Origin: Kappaphycus alvarezii
Taxonomy: Eukaryota > Rhodophyta > Florideophyceae > Gigartinales > Solieriaceae
Length of the DNA: 64,000 nt
Reading direction: 5' to 3'
Assembly (NCBI GenBank): GCA_002205965.3
Contig: NADL03000549.1
Span: 62,001 to 126,000 of the forward strand
Position numbers and translations under genes: made by a program
Shown here: positions 9,312 to 23,037 of the stretch, piece after piece
Numbering within the stretch: the first letter of the stretch is position 1
Layout: each line of letters begins with the position of its first letter
Notes under the pieces: generated by a model
What the model saw: the letters and a program-made list of their open reading frames with translations, nothing else
Databases searched by the model: none
What the model was told of the DNA's origin: nothing

Positions 9312-12030
9312 GGATTATTTACCAACGTGACAATGTTTGGACTAGTTGAACCTCGAAGCCTAACTTTATATTTTTTCATAAGAAGATAATTAAGAATTCG
9401 AAAATCATCTGCAGAGGTATAATCTAATTTTGTCGGCTTTGCTACACTTGATGTTGTTTAGGAGAAAGTTGGATAGGTCAATCACCTACTTCGATGGATT
9501 CCGGAGTCTTTGATCGCTCTTTCAAGAAATTCAGGGGCAATTAATTGAGGTTATGATCAGCTTGCAGATATAACTAAGTCTAATATCAATTTTCGCTTCG
9601 CAAAAAAAGGAGGAAAAAAATACCTAACAAGAAAGGTCAGTGCCCCCGAGCTTAAAACTTTAAAGGAAAAAATGAACTCTTAAGCTAATACTGAACGCTA
9701 AAAATGACACTCTTAAGCCAATACTGAGCGCTTCTATTTTCATAAAGTTAGGTCAAATCTTGAAAGATTGACGCAAGCGCAAGAGAAATAGCCCATATGG
9801 GAATTTTAGTGACTGAATGGGTCGTCGCAGTTTTATATCAGGACATGGACGTGGTCACAGTGGCATTATACAATGGAATTGGATCTCTCAGAAGCAGTGT
9901 CCTCACCACTTTAAATATAATAGTGCGTCTATGATAAATGAGAATCACTTGAAAGGGAGGAGGAGAAATGTTGTACCAAGTAAATAACCAGAAGAAAAAA
10001 ACCAGCATGGAGTGCATCAATTAAAATCCTTCAAGTACCACAAGGTTGGAATAGAAAATTAAGATCTATCGCAAGAATCCTTCTTTTCCTGTAAAAAGGA
10101 GTTAAGACACACGAAATTACGGATTTTTGGATCTTTTGCGCCTCAAACGATGATTTTATATGGAATAGTTCCCTGTTCCACACAAAAGCAAAGTTACATT
10201 GCACCATTGCGAAAATGAGCAAATTATAGTCATTAATTATCGGCTACAGAACATCTACTGGGACGAGGTCATGGTGATCCCCGTCAAGAACAACTTTAAC
10301 CTAAGAAAACATATCTTGCGGCTATCTGAATTCGTGAGGGGATAAAGAATTGATTTAGATGAAAATAAGGAATATGTTTCTACCCTATTAGATACGTTTG
10401 ATAAATGCACAGAAAAGCTAATATTCCGAAAATTAGAAAAAAAGGATTGCATTCCATGATAAAGCTCCAAGGTAACAACGGAAGTTGACAAAAAGAATGG
10501 AAGTAGAGCGCAAACTTGATCACATATGATATTAAAGCTACGGAAACTTTAATATGTAGGGAATGATCATCGAATCACTTGGAAATATTGAAATGCCCCC
10601 GCTTTTCAAGGAAATATTCACGGAACACCAATTCGTTCCATTCTTAGGAGCCGCAACGAAGCAAACGCCACTCTATCCACTTTAGTAAATCATATGGAAG
10701 TCTTGAACTAAACCATAACAGATATTACCCGAGTTATTAGCAGTCTGAAGTTGGCAAGAATAAGTTCACTTGCGTGTTTCTGGAGGATGTAACCGATATG
10801 GATGCATTCTATTTCTAATTCTCTCGATTCGATTTGTTTCAAGAAATTACCGCATAAATGACTGTCCTCGATATAAGCAAAGAAAGAAGGATGTTAAGCC
10901 TCCGTCTCTATCGCGCTTGGGAGAAAAAAAGCGTAGCTGTCATCAAATTTAGCTTCCAACGAGGGATGAAAATATAGTTATACCCTCCCTCTGTAATACG
11001 GCCGATCGGAGTAGCCAAGAGCTGATACAGGAACCTCGGTAAGTAGCCCCATATATTAGCCTTGCCTCCAAATTATCGCTTCACTTATGGACAGAGGCCG
11101 TAAAGAATTCTAATTGGCCGGTGAATCCTTTAGTGACTATATGGGTTTAGATTCAAGTACATTTCGAATTATGGCATGGACATGAGACCAGCCTCCCACC
11201 CTTATTAATGTTCAGAACCCTAGGCTGCGAATTTGAGTAACACTAAAAGACGACCAGACATAGGAAACTGTTTCGTATATCAGTATATTTATTTGCCGTT
11301 TGAATGGGGAGCGAACAGTCGCCACATCATCTCTTCGTATCACCAAAGGATTACCTTATGTTCTGCCTCACGAAAAAATACAATTCCCTTTGATAAGACG
11401 TACTTATACCACAGTATCTTTGATTTTCGATAGAGTATCTTTCCAATGGTACCTAGACGAAGAGAAAAAGCATCTAAAAGAAGCATATAGAGCTGAATAA
11501 ATAATATCATGGGACGGGCTCACAATATCCCTCTACTCTAACTGCATGGCCTGCAAAGCGAAGGAAGAAAACTCCTGTGTTCCAAAGTTATTAACTCAGG
11601 CCTATTTAATTTTTGGATGAGCCGAATAAATTGATCGAGAAAAAGAAACTCTCCGAGAAAGGGAAACATAGAAGGCTATACCATATAAGAATGGGATGAA
11701 GCCTGTACCAAATGCATGGAACACCAGGATAGAGGATAAATACAGTACATACTTAATTATGACCTTCAAGGAAAGATGTTTTCTACGTGGTGACAATCAT
11801 ATCGCATAAGGTGACTTTAATCTCTGATCTATGCATTTATTGTTCGAAACGAGACAATTCGAATATTTCTCGCGATTTTTGCCCCACAAGACCTCATTAT
11901 TGAAGTAGTTGATGTTATTTCACCTACTTGCATGAAAAAATCAAGAAAACAGTGGCCATGAAATGTCCAGAACTTCTTGAGACATACATTGGAAACATAA
12001 GAACACCGACAGAAGCACGTCGATTTAGTC
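9312..12030. other. AT-rich DNA with only broken frames
   Basis: Frames of 60-78 codons appear on both strands (for example 11300-11500 plus, which contains YLDEEKKHLKEAYRAE). None carries a recognisable domain. It is interpreted as an eroded repeat. Confidence 0.45.
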
Positions 12031-12204
12031 ATGAAAGTTAAATACGAACACAGCGAAACCGGTTATACTTGCGGCAAAGCCGTAAAAAACAATTTCATTT
12101 CTCGGGAATTCAAGCAGTCAAAAGTGGAATATTATGAGCACTTAATCCGCAAGAACCACAAGCCAGCCTCGAGATGCACTCGCTCCTGCAGTCTTAGTTT
12201 ATGA
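12031..12204 (+). pseudogene. Short basic ORF, unknown
   Basis: A 57-codon frame begins MKVKYEHSETGYTCGKAVKN and contains SKVEYYEHLIRKNHKPASR. It has Cys and His residues but no clear zinc-finger spacing. It is a possible transposon-protein fragment. Confidence 0.2.
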
Positions 12205-13776
12205 AATAGCTATTTTCTCCTTTGCACGGCGCCTGGTTGAAGAAATCAAATAGATTCTCTCATAATTTTAAAGATAAAATTGATTACACTTTTACTTGCG
12301 AATATTTGGTGAGATATATCTTAGATAAGAAGGACTATGCACTCTTTTACATATAAAGATCTTCTTCTGCAGAACTTACTTCATATTTTGATTCCAATGG
12401 AGCCGAATGAAAGGATAAACGCGAGTAAGTTTCAGTAAACCTTGGTGTAAACGGTGCCACGTTTAGCTGGCTATCGAAAATTAAACACCATGCATCCGGT
12501 TGAGTTTCGTATAGAATTAATGTATCTACACGTCAATTTCTAGCAAAATTGATCATATGGTTGCGCAGATTATTTTCGGGATTGTTAACGGGAGAGCTGC
12601 TTGATGAAGAAGCGCAGCTACCGCGGACAACCATCTATATCGAATAAAACCCAATATTTTCATTGTCAACTCGCGGACAAGTTTATGTTCGTAATAATTT
12701 TATTGAATTTAAGGTGAATCACGTTCTTGAACTTCATCCCAGGGGACTTCCATACTTTTCGCAAATCGCTGTTTTGTACCAGCCCTCCGACAGGTTTACC
12801 CAGCCTCTCATTACAAGTAAGTTGAAATTTTTCATCGAAACCGTAAAGTCGAACAAAAACGTAAAAAAGAAAGGTAAGATAAAGATGCAGCTGTAGGGAT
12901 ATGACTGACTCACTCGTTTTTCCGTTTTGCTGAAAATTTGTTGATAAAGTTCTACGTATAAGTACACCCAATAAAATACACAGCTTTACTCTGGAAGTCA
13001 AATGAATTATAAATCGCATGTATGCGCTCGGATTGTGATGTTAAAATTATCAATGAAGCTTAAAATTTTGAATGGTCTTCATGTAAAATTTTTGATATGA
13101 AAAATTACCGCTACTTTTTTCAAATTTTGCGCATTGCACAACTCCTAAATTTACATGCAGAGATAAAGCGCCTTCCAAATTGACTCTGTACCCAAAAAAG
13201 GCATTCAAGCTCATTTATGATCTCCATTTTTACCAGATTTTGTAATACTGTCAGCCCCAGCAACTGTTTTCACAATATTTACTTGTTATAGTCCACCCAG
13301 GTTCCCCCTCGAATAGGTTAATCTACCGATATAATACCCATATGGAGTTTAGAATTCCCTGAAGGTTCTTTCCGACGCCGCTGATCAAGCCGAAGAACTA
13401 GCTCGATTTGCAGATTCTCGGAATGTCGTTTTCAGTGATGAAGAGAAACATTCAGATTCCCCCATGTAAAATGAGTTCTAAAACAAGAATAGTGCAACTG
13501 GCATATGTGAAATGTGAAAAATCGACCCTGATCAATGTAGTACTTTCTGGAACATTTTTTAGGACACTATTTGATCATTTCACAACTTTGGGCTCCGTCG
13601 AAAATTTCCATACAATAAAAAGTACTTTTTCATGCATTTAATTTCGCTTGAGATTAACAAAAGCTGGGATATCATTTGTACAATCATTTGATCTCAAGGC
13701 GCAAAATTTTAGAAAATGATTTTCAAGTTCATTAAAAATATATTTGAAGCCATAAGTAAGTCACTTATCAAGGAGA
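12205..13776. other. AT-rich gene-free DNA
   Basis: Overlapping frames at 12663-13019 on both strands are mirror images of one AT-rich stretch and conflict with each other. No gene is supported. Confidence 0.45.
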
Positions 13777-14180
13777 ATGAACCTGGGTACACGTTGTACG
13801 ACGAATTTGTTTCTTTTCACCGCACCAACCATCCCACAGGGACCATTCAAAAAGGGAACCCGTAAAAACTGGTCAAACAGAAAAGACAACTCTGCCCAGC
13901 GCCGTCGCCAGCGTCTTCGCCCCTTCAATCGCGTCACCGCGTCCACATCCGTGTGCGGGAATTTCAACCCGCTTCCCTTTCGCCGCTACTTAGCAATCGC
14001 CACTCGGCTTAGGAACGACTCACCCACGCCCAATCAATGTTCGCGTGGAACCCTTCTCCGCTTCGCCCTTCAAGGATCTCGCTAGAATACTTGCCACTAC
14101 CACCAAGATCTGCACTAGCGGCCGTTCCACGCGCGTTTGCACGCGTGCTTCGATACGTAAATTCTGGAAAGCACAAGTTG
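13777..14180. other. GC-rich patch inside the AT-rich block
   Basis: About 400 bases of clearly higher GC content interrupt the AT-rich DNA. A plus-strand frame of 102 codons (13777-14085) with many Arg/Pro/Thr residues runs through it, but the composition alone would give such openness. It could be a younger insertion or the remains of a gene or repeat. No family is recognised. Confidence 0.4.
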
Positions 14181-17100
14181 TACGGATGAAATGTTTATTT
14201 CAGCGTTCTCAACAATTTACTGCTTCTTGAAAACCCGGCGCAATAAACAAATCGTACTCCAGGGGAAATTTCGGTTCCACAACGAGGCGATTTAGAATAG
14301 CGATGTTTAATTCTCGGCGGTTTATGATTTCTGGTATTTCTCTAGTGAGTATCCGAACAATTGGATTTTTCTCATGAAAAAGTAGTACTAAGGGGCCATG
14401 AAGCTGGGGCGTGCAGTCATCCCAAAGATGAAGCCCAAAATGAGAGGTCGCTTAATGGGATGGAAGCCAATATTATAAAACGTTCATCCGACCAAATCGT
14501 GATGGATAACTGGGTTGGGAGTTTGAAGATGCTGTGTAGTGTAATGAGCGGGAAAAGGAGATGTAAAGAGGATTGATTTGATTCATTATTTAACTTTTGC
14601 TCTGCACTGATAACTGTCCATTTTCAGATGCATCCGCTCCGTTTACTGGGATATGAGCATCGCTTCACGGTGACAGAGGCTTTATGCAGTAGGGGAGGAG
14701 CTCAAAAAACATTCTACTGTAATAAGTGGCCTAGATTGACTGCAATTCGGTTACGAGGAACCGATTTTCTAAAGGGCAGCATGTTTTCTAGTATAATATG
14801 TATTTTACCGAGGTACTGAAGTGAATCGCAGCTAGCAAACCCTATCCCGCTGCTTTGTATCAATACTCCTACAAAATTATATACTGAGCCCTTGAGCTTG
14901 GCGCAGCAGCCAAATAACCGCAGTAGTCGACCTTCCCTAGCTCCGCATTCCTTCACCACTATCCTTTCCGATGTTTTATCTTTCAATCCCTTAGCACACT
15001 CTATTTCCGTGTTCTTCTGGGTGTTTGTTGACTTGTATGCACGGGAGCGAAAGTTCCTTCATATTTGCGTTCAATTTACGATCATATGTATTTAAGATAC
15101 TTCCGTGAAATTTGCTCACATCCTCAATAAGTCTGATTGCAACAATTATTATATTTCACTATATTCCTGGTACAGTAAAACATGTAAACTAATTTACAAA
15201 GCAGTGTAATAGTTGCAGCAGTTTTCTTTTCTCCACAATCCGGCACAAAAGTATACATTTTGTATGTCAGTAATTCATTAAAACTGAACTCAAAATTCCT
15301 TTTAAAAGTGTAAGTAGAGATATTAGCCTATTTTGCCAACCTTACTTAATCGCTGAGCTTTTCACCTTTGTCTTGGAAAAGGGAATTGTAAATAGTTGCA
15401 GTATTCTTCTTTCTCTAAATTTCATTAAATTGTTTTACCAAATTCCTCACTGTATGGTAGATAGACTCACACCCTGCAACAAGAAAAGGATATTTTCAGA
15501 CATTCAAATGTCAAATGAAAAGAAGCATGGCTTAAGTTGTCGGAGCTCAAAGTTTAGAGCTTCTTTGATGTAAAGAATAGAACCGTGACTCAAATACTCT
15601 TGCTCAGCACGCAGTTTTGCATCTATTGAGATCTTTTGCTTTCCGGCTTAATATACCTAGAGCCTACGCTAAGCAGGTTTGGAGAGATCCTTTCAAAAGA
15701 ACCAGAAGCGATATTTTCATAAATCGTCGCTGATATCACGGCGCGTGCCCAAACAAAACTTTCAATTTATCGCATTCAAATTTGACAAGCATAACCTGGA
15801 ACTTTCCTAAAACATTCCGCTATCAAAACTAGTCAAAACTAAAGAGTCCCATGAGCTGTGCAAGAGTATCAGACGCAGCGAGAAAGGAGGCTAGCGGTTT
15901 TTGCTGGAGCCCTTTGGCTTTCTGTATCGGAGCTCAGCACAGCGCTTAGCTATTTATGACGTGAGTCCAGGCTCCCCAAATGCTGCAACTCAGCATCTAT
16001 GTCTTCTCTCAGACGTTTCTCAGCCCATATCATCAGGGCGTCTAAAATAGTTTCGAATTTTAAATTAGCACCAGACGTGGTAGTGATGCAATTTGTTCCA
16101 TATTCTTACACCAATCCGTCATTGTTTGAACTTTAATACATTTTAGAGCAAATAGTTATTACTCCATCTAAATTATCAATAGGCTCATCAGCTTTCCCAA
16201 TAATAAATTGTTAGACCGTTGATTTTTCATACTCGCCGACAAACTAGATTAGCACCAACTTTCTGCCTTGTTGAAACCTCGCATCATCCTGGGATCAATT
16301 ACCGGCATAGAGTAGGCCACTTTATCGCTCTAATTTCATCAAAATCATCACTGTGAGCACGTCCCTGCCATCAATGTAAGCATGTGCCTGGCCCCTCCCA
16401 TGAAATGTCTCATGCAAACACGGCTTTTATGAAGAAAATATTCTGAAATCCAATGGTTGCATCAAATGACCTTTATGTTCCCTCAACGCCGCCACAATAA
16501 TGTTTGCATAATTTAGTTTCAATAATACACGATACTGCACGTTCGCGGAATAACAGTTAAGAACAATGATATATTTCTATTTGCTCGCAGATTTCATGTT
16601 TCCGCCACATAAATCTTGGACTGATACACAAATATTGCGCTTGGTATATCAAATAAGTAAAGCTAGTACAATGAGCAGATATGAATTCTGAATTCTGCAT
16701 CTGTACTCGACCTGAAGCAGCGCAAAAGTGATCTCTTTTACCTGAAGCGACAATTACCGGTGAGTAATCTTTTCTATTGGCCAAGACAACGGGCAGTAAA
16801 TCAACATGCTCAAAGTTCCCTTTCATCTTCACAGCAGAAAGTAAAGCCTTTATAGTATTCTTTGATAAATAAATGCCATTACGCAGACTCCTTCCTGTCA
16901 TTCTATTACAATATATTCTGGATTAACCCAGGTTGAGACCCTGAGATTTTTCTGAGTTTCTGTAGCTTTTAATTAACTCTTTGATTTGTTCACTGTTTCC
17001 AAGAACTTGTGCATATGTCATAGTATCAATACTTCGGCAGTTGGAAGCTCTCAAAGGCTTGTATCTGGGGCCAAATCGTTAGAAAATGACGCAACCCACT

Positions 17101-19330
17101 TTCAGGAAATTTTTTTGATTCCTAACTAAATGTAGGGAAGAATTAAGAGGATAAAGGCTCAAAAAATCTTTCACGAGCTTTTGCAAACACTAGTTGCTCA
17201 AAAGAATGGTTTTTTAGACGTGATATGTGACAGCGCCACAGGGAGTCTTCTCATCTTCTTTTGCTGTATTTTGCAGCCTCATTTGTAGTACAAGGATGTA
17301 ATGCAAGTCCTTAGTGGCATATAGATTGGCTGCAGGAGCCTTTCTGGTCCATAATTTGAAAACACATGAATTTGATTATATGAAATGGCATATTTAACAA
17401 AGAGACAACTGAAGTCGCGTCCGTTGAAAAGTCGTTCATAAACGGTATTTCCTATCTATCTGCCGATATTATCGGACTTCATGCAGGATGCCGTGAGTAC
17501 CTGGTGATTCTTTGTGGTAGGATCTTGATTCGAGATTCTTGAGAATGCCCTCAAAAGTGAAACTCAGCGAAACAGTTGCAGATTAAGGATTCATTATTAC
17601 TACTTAATTTCACATATTCTTATTGTTTGGTAGGAAGCGGGAAAAAATGAACTTTTTGAAATTCGGGACAAAGAGTGTTCCTTTGGTGAAACGACAGGAG
17701 GAAAAGTAATTGTTGCCGATTTTCACGATTTAAAAGCCAAATTGGCTAAGAAATGGTTTCTTGTTACTTTAAAATGTAAACTTATCCCCAACATACAACT
17801 TTTTGCTGTATAACAGGACTTCAAAGTGACTTTTTTCATGCAAAAAGTGAAGAAGATTGATATTTTGTCATCAAATGAGGTCAAATATGAAACAATAAAT
17901 TATAAAAATTCCGAAATGTTATGACTTATACTACTACCTTTCCATGTACAGTTAAGTAAAACATATCCCACAGATCTGGTCTAACCAAGTTTAATTGTAA
18001 TATGTCAAAGATTAAGGAACCTGGCTCATAGGATGTAGGAAGAAATTGAAAACCCAAATTTTGTTAGTAAAACGGCACATACCTTTGGAATTCTAGTTGG
18101 GCGAGTTTGTGTTGCATTAAAAATTGCAATGATTTTGTACAAGTAATAAAAAAATTTCAAATAATCCACTTACCGAATATGTTACAATAAATATTTCAAA
18201 AATTTTTAAAAAATAAAGATAGGGAATTTTCTTTCAAAAATTTTCTATCTTGTTCAGTGCAGGATCTGAATATAAAGCTAAGAACTAAGAAAATGTTCCA
18301 GATCTGTCACGTCCATTTAGACTCGCGATATAATTTCAATTTCAATAGACGACCACGTTTTGCAACTTGTTCCCTCATAAAATACACCTTAGCATCAAAA
18401 TTGATGAACTTAACTGCGAAAATATCGAGTTTCCTGTGCAGGAGCAGGCTATATTGAAATACGATTATAAGTCCTTGTGCAATGTGTAATTTTCTCGTTT
18501 TCGCGATGTATACGTACTGATTCCATACCATGTGCTCAAATGGTGTTAAACGCAATGTTAAACGGAAAGAACAGGAGTCTGAATACTAAATGTTCATCGC
18601 TAGAACTGAACGCAAGTACAATTCACAGAAAACATGGGACTTTTTTCTAGTTTATTATTAGTCTGAGGACCCGCCTTAGTTTTAATTGCAGCTATACCTT
18701 TTCAATCCTGGAAACTGGAAATATCTTTCATAATCAAGGTTCAAAAGACGATGATTAAAATATAAACTTCATTCATTGGTTGGAAGGTGGCCAGATAGAA
18801 GTACGAGGAACTATGCTATTTCTGTGGAGGCCAAGCACAACTTAATTAGTCGGTATCACCTCCATTATTAAAATTTTGTTCTTTAACATTCATCAAACAG
18901 TCACTGAATTCATCACTAATTTTGAAGTAATTTTGAAGAGACTGTACCAATTCGGAACACTGCAATGTTACCAATTTCAAAATTTTCAAAAATCGTTACA
19001 ATATTATTAATATTAATGTGGGAATGAGATTTCACAGTGGACTGCAAATACTTCCAGTCACGCAGAACACTCTTTCCTTTTCAATTTTTTGTAGAATTTT
19101 TAACCAAAAAAATTGTAACAAAGCCTTTTAGCAGTTGAGAGAAGCTACTGCCTTTTAAAAAGCCATGCAAACTTCTCACTGTATTTGGCGAAATTCTTAG
19201 CCCCATAGACGCTTATTTCGGACCTCGTACAATTGCAAAGCGCTTTGTTTCCATTTCATGTCATTAACTAGAAAAGAATCTTCTATGTCACCATTCTACT
19301 GGATTTGAATCTGCGTGTCATCGTTATTTG
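14181..19330. other. Long AT-rich gene-free block
   Basis: There are only short frames, such as 16557-16901 minus (114 codons), with no recognisable motif. A minus-strand stretch around 15850-16050 reads LDALMIWAEKRLREDIDAEL before stops, suggesting another eroded protein-coding repeat. Poly-A/T-rich runs are common near 18.1-18.3 kb. Confidence 0.45.
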
Positions 19331-19336
19331 TGTATC

Positions 19337-21515
19337 TCACGACAATATTCGCAAATAATGTACACATGCTGAACATAAGCGGTACAAAAACTTTTCGTCA
19401 TACCGCTTAGCAATATGTCCGGATTCACTTGTTTTGCAGTGATGCAATCGCATCAAAGTTTCCTTAAGATCCTTTAGCACATGGTCAAGTACGAAAGCCA
19501 AGTATTGATATACAGTCATCTCCCCATAAATGGCCGCTTGGAGTGTTACAGTCTTGCCGCCAATTAACGAGAGGGGTTCTTTATCAAGTGGACACGTGTC
19601 ATATATTTAATTGAGCACTTACTGAAAAACTCTCCTATAGTAGCTTGCCTAGCAGCTGTGCTACGCTGCAGTCGTAACAACGAGTGTAAGCGACGTAAAG
19701 AGGAAATAAAAGAGACATCTAAGACATCGACTTAGTATGCGACACGTCGAAGAATTGCTATTGCGTGCAACTAAGTCAGCATGAATGTACGGTAATTTGC
19801 AGTTGATTTCATCAAGAGATGGTAATATTGCGTACACAACATCAACACATAAACGAAAGTTAAAGAACGTTACAATTGTTTGTACGCTTTATGCTCTGAA
19901 ATTTCCGAGCGAAGGGGCCAGTTATCGAAAATTGGCCGAATATTATTTATTAATAATTTTTAAGCACACTACATACTTCGTAGACTGCAGACGGGGCCAT
20001 TTATCGAGCGGTCATTTATCAACAGAAGACTGTATCTAGTAACCATAAGTAGCGCGCACTTCCACAACTGGGTCAAAAACATCATTGAATGACCCCACAA
20101 CACAAGATTACATCTTTGCCTTCAATATGTGTAATTTTGCATCGCATTCTTCAAAAAGAACCGTCACTACTGTATAACAGACCTTTTTGACCATCAAGTA
20201 AACATCCGAATTATTTTCAACAGCTCCATTTACGTTTAATGGTTTCTTCTGACTCTGAAATAAAGGAAAAAACAACTGCTCGAATGTTAAAACCACACAC
20301 TGGATGATATTCTTAAGTCTCCATGTTTGGAAACTGTTGGTTGGTGACTTCACGCTGTTACTGAAAACCAAATGTTCCGGGTACGATGGCCTGTTTCGTA
20401 GATTTGCGCTTGAGAAGCACATACGTGTGCCTTTGTAAAGTCATAGTGAAACTTTCACAATTTTAGTAGCCAGTCAGAAGCCCTTTCAACGGGCTTCCGG
20501 CTTGCTAATGCAATTTCTCATATGAATTGTAGTGCCTACACGTATTTTGACTCGTATGGATCAAGAAATCATGTCTGCGTGTCCACCTAAGACAGTGCGC
20601 AGCTTTTGCATGAGATACAGGTATACCCAATTGACACATGGTACAGATGGAACAGGGTCATCGGATATTGTTGGTGCAAGATCTCAAATTTGATCCATAA
20701 TGCTTAACGCATGAAAAAACCTTATTTCAAACCCCAAACCACTCTAATTGATCCATTAGTAAATAATGAAGTAATTTACCTTTCGTAGTATCACATTTAA
20801 CAAAAACTATGTGGACCCGGGCATGGTGGAATGTTTCATCCACCGCTTGAGCGATTAGATCAAATTTTTTCGCATCTGTGACCTATCCAAAATTCAAATG
20901 AAATGGAAAAAGAGTTTGGGAACCATAAAATCCTTTAGTCCATTCTGAGTGAATCCAATAATACGTTTCTGAACAAAAGACTTCCTGTCTGATATCTCCA
21001 TGCAAGAGGTCGGAAAATGAAGAAAACTGTTGAGCTCAGAATGTTCAACAAAATGAATCAGCAGATCAGCTTTGGATATCTGTAAAATCAATCTTTTTTT
21101 GCTTTGACATCAGTCTATGAGCAAGAATCGTACTTCAGATGCGTATCCAAGAAAGCCTGAACTTTTTAGTTTTTTCGTGACAGATTCCGCTGTTGTTTGA
21201 TCCAGTTTGAATTGCTGAAATATTTATTTTTCGTTGTCTCATAAAATGTCGATGAAATGCATTCGTCCCGACGGTTGAATGAAACTTGTTGACTCCTTTA
21301 CGTCTGCTTTTGTTTGCAGAGGTCGCAGCAGCTGTGAAAGGAGCGCATACTATGCACGAGTAAGCATTCACGTCGCGTTTCTTGAAAAAGCCCCATAATG
21401 TAGATTTCTTTTCATGTTTCTTTTGTTCAGAAAGATTGTCTTTTGTGGCCAAAATGGTATGCGATAGTTTTCGTACAGATAGATCGGATATATCTTCCAA
21501 GAGTAAAGCACCCAA
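19337..21515 (-). pseudogene. Probable hAT transposase remnant with BED-type finger
   Basis: On the minus strand the upstream end (21135-21515) contains STLWGFFKK, then CIVC, then FHSTVGTNAFHRH, resembling a BED zinc finger (aromatic, C-x2-C, H...H). Next, at about 20894-21091, comes LIHFVEHSELNSFLHF with ISDRKSF, like the hAT segment where a Phe-Val-Glu core precedes a Pro-Ser-Arg stretch. Last, 19337-19580 gives SLIGGKTVTLQAAIYGEMTV and an intact downstream helix, matching the hAT region before the dimerisation domain. Order and spacing fit one transposase of about 650-700 codons. Many stops and shifts intervene, and the C-terminal dimerisation domain was not found. Confidence 0.45.
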
Positions 21516-21519
21516 ACGT

Positions 21520-22469
21520 TCCCCCCGTTTTCGTACAGCAGATGTTGACGCCAGTACAACTTCAACTTCATTTGACGGTTTTTTACTGGTTCCTGCATGA
21601 TGGAGCAGGATTGTTTGGCTGTGTTGAGGTAGCTGAGTCTGTAACAGGCGTTATTTTCAGTAATTCCGACAAGGTCCGTGGGTGCGGTGGTACAAGGACT
21701 TGACGTCACACAACATCTAACCGAGTGTGCTCCCGTACCAGGGAACCAAATGCGCCGCGGTACTTGTTACGTACCGATTGGCCTTTTTTAAGACTTTTTC
21801 TGCAAGACGAGAAATAAAGGCCCCTCCCTCTACTGTACCTGTTCATGCACAGTACTTGTTTGTATCCCTTACAGTGTGATACGTTTCCCCCAACCGTGGT
21901 CCAGCGTTTTGTTTGATGCAAATTCGGGGCACATACGGAAGTGAAAACCAGTGTGCAACGTGGAACCGTCAGCCAGCCTCTTTTGTTGCCTCCATCAGCG
22001 ATTGGCTCGTTAAAATACTGGCAGACTCAGGACAGGTTGTCTTGGCCGAAAATTCAGAACCCCAATTGTCTAAAGTGTTCCTGACCCCCCCGCCATCCCT
22101 GTCCACCCCACAGCACCTGGACCCAAGGGTTGCATTGTCAGCCCACAGCTCGTAGCAACATGATGCGATATCCGTGCCTCTCCGCCCCGGTTGGATCAGC
22201 TGTTCTTGCCGCCCGTGAGTAAGCGGGGACATTTCCGCGGGTAGTACACACATCCGGTCGGTGCTCTAGTACTGTATTTCCCCTGTAATATCGTTTGGAT
22301 TGGTTCCATATGTACCGTAGCGATGAGTGAGGATGAATATGTGAGCGAGTAGAACCGTGTCGCCACTGTCCTAGGCGATTGCGTGACATACTTGGCGAGG
22401 CTGGCCTGCAATGATTCCAAGTGTGGAATTGGGGCTGGACGACTGCGCAGAGAAGGGGGGGAAATCCCT
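21520..22469. other. Transition from AT-rich block to gene island
   Basis: Composition becomes balanced here. Several overlapping frames on both strands (for example 21913-22155 plus and 21969-22253 minus) are mutually exclusive mirror images and carry no recognised domain. Confidence 0.4.
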
Positions 22470-22860
22470 TGAGAACAGTACTGTGAGGTCCAGTTGAGTG
22501 ATGAAATGAAATATAGGCAACAGTGTACAGTACAGTACAGTACACTGGTATGGAGGTCCTACCCGCACGAGAGGTTATCCCGGCATGACCCTAAGCCAGT
22601 GGTTAAGCAGTACCAAGAACATGTGTATACCGTGCACCGCTACAGTATGTTACGCAAGATGTGTCGTCCAGTCATATATTGTAAAAGCACTGTACTGTAC
22701 TGTACAGTGCAGTATAATACTCCCTCCGCCGCAAGGGCACTGTGTTTGCCCTCGTACAGTATTATACAGACTTTTACTGCATTGGATAAAGTACAGTGCA
22801 GTCATGTGCAGATCGAAGTACCGTACAGTGCATGCACTCATACCGTCTGTATAAGGCCCT
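22470..22860. repeat. GTACA/TGTAC pentamer cluster upstream of the phosphotransferase gene
   Basis: Runs such as gtacagtacagtacagtac (22525-22543) and actgtactgtactgtacag (about 22690) and several singletons lie within about 400 bases. They end about 180 bases before the next gene start. Whether they act in transcription cannot be told from sequence; the same pentamer also occurs away from genes. Confidence 0.6.
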
Positions 22861-23037
22861 TTTAGGTCGAATGCTCGCAACGGTGGTCCACCGTCGTCAG
22901 CAATCAATTGGAAATCGCTCCCATGTCAACCTATGTGCATGGTACCCTCACTGCACAAACAAACAATTGAAACCCCCCGTTGACAACAGTCCTGTTCCAA
23001 CCAAAGTCTATGTCAATTTCCGAACACACCCATCTCA

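Noticed and set aside
22138..22907. Several frames of 65-135 codons on both strands
   Set aside because: They are open because GTACA repeats lack stops in several phases; they overlap each other and show no domain.
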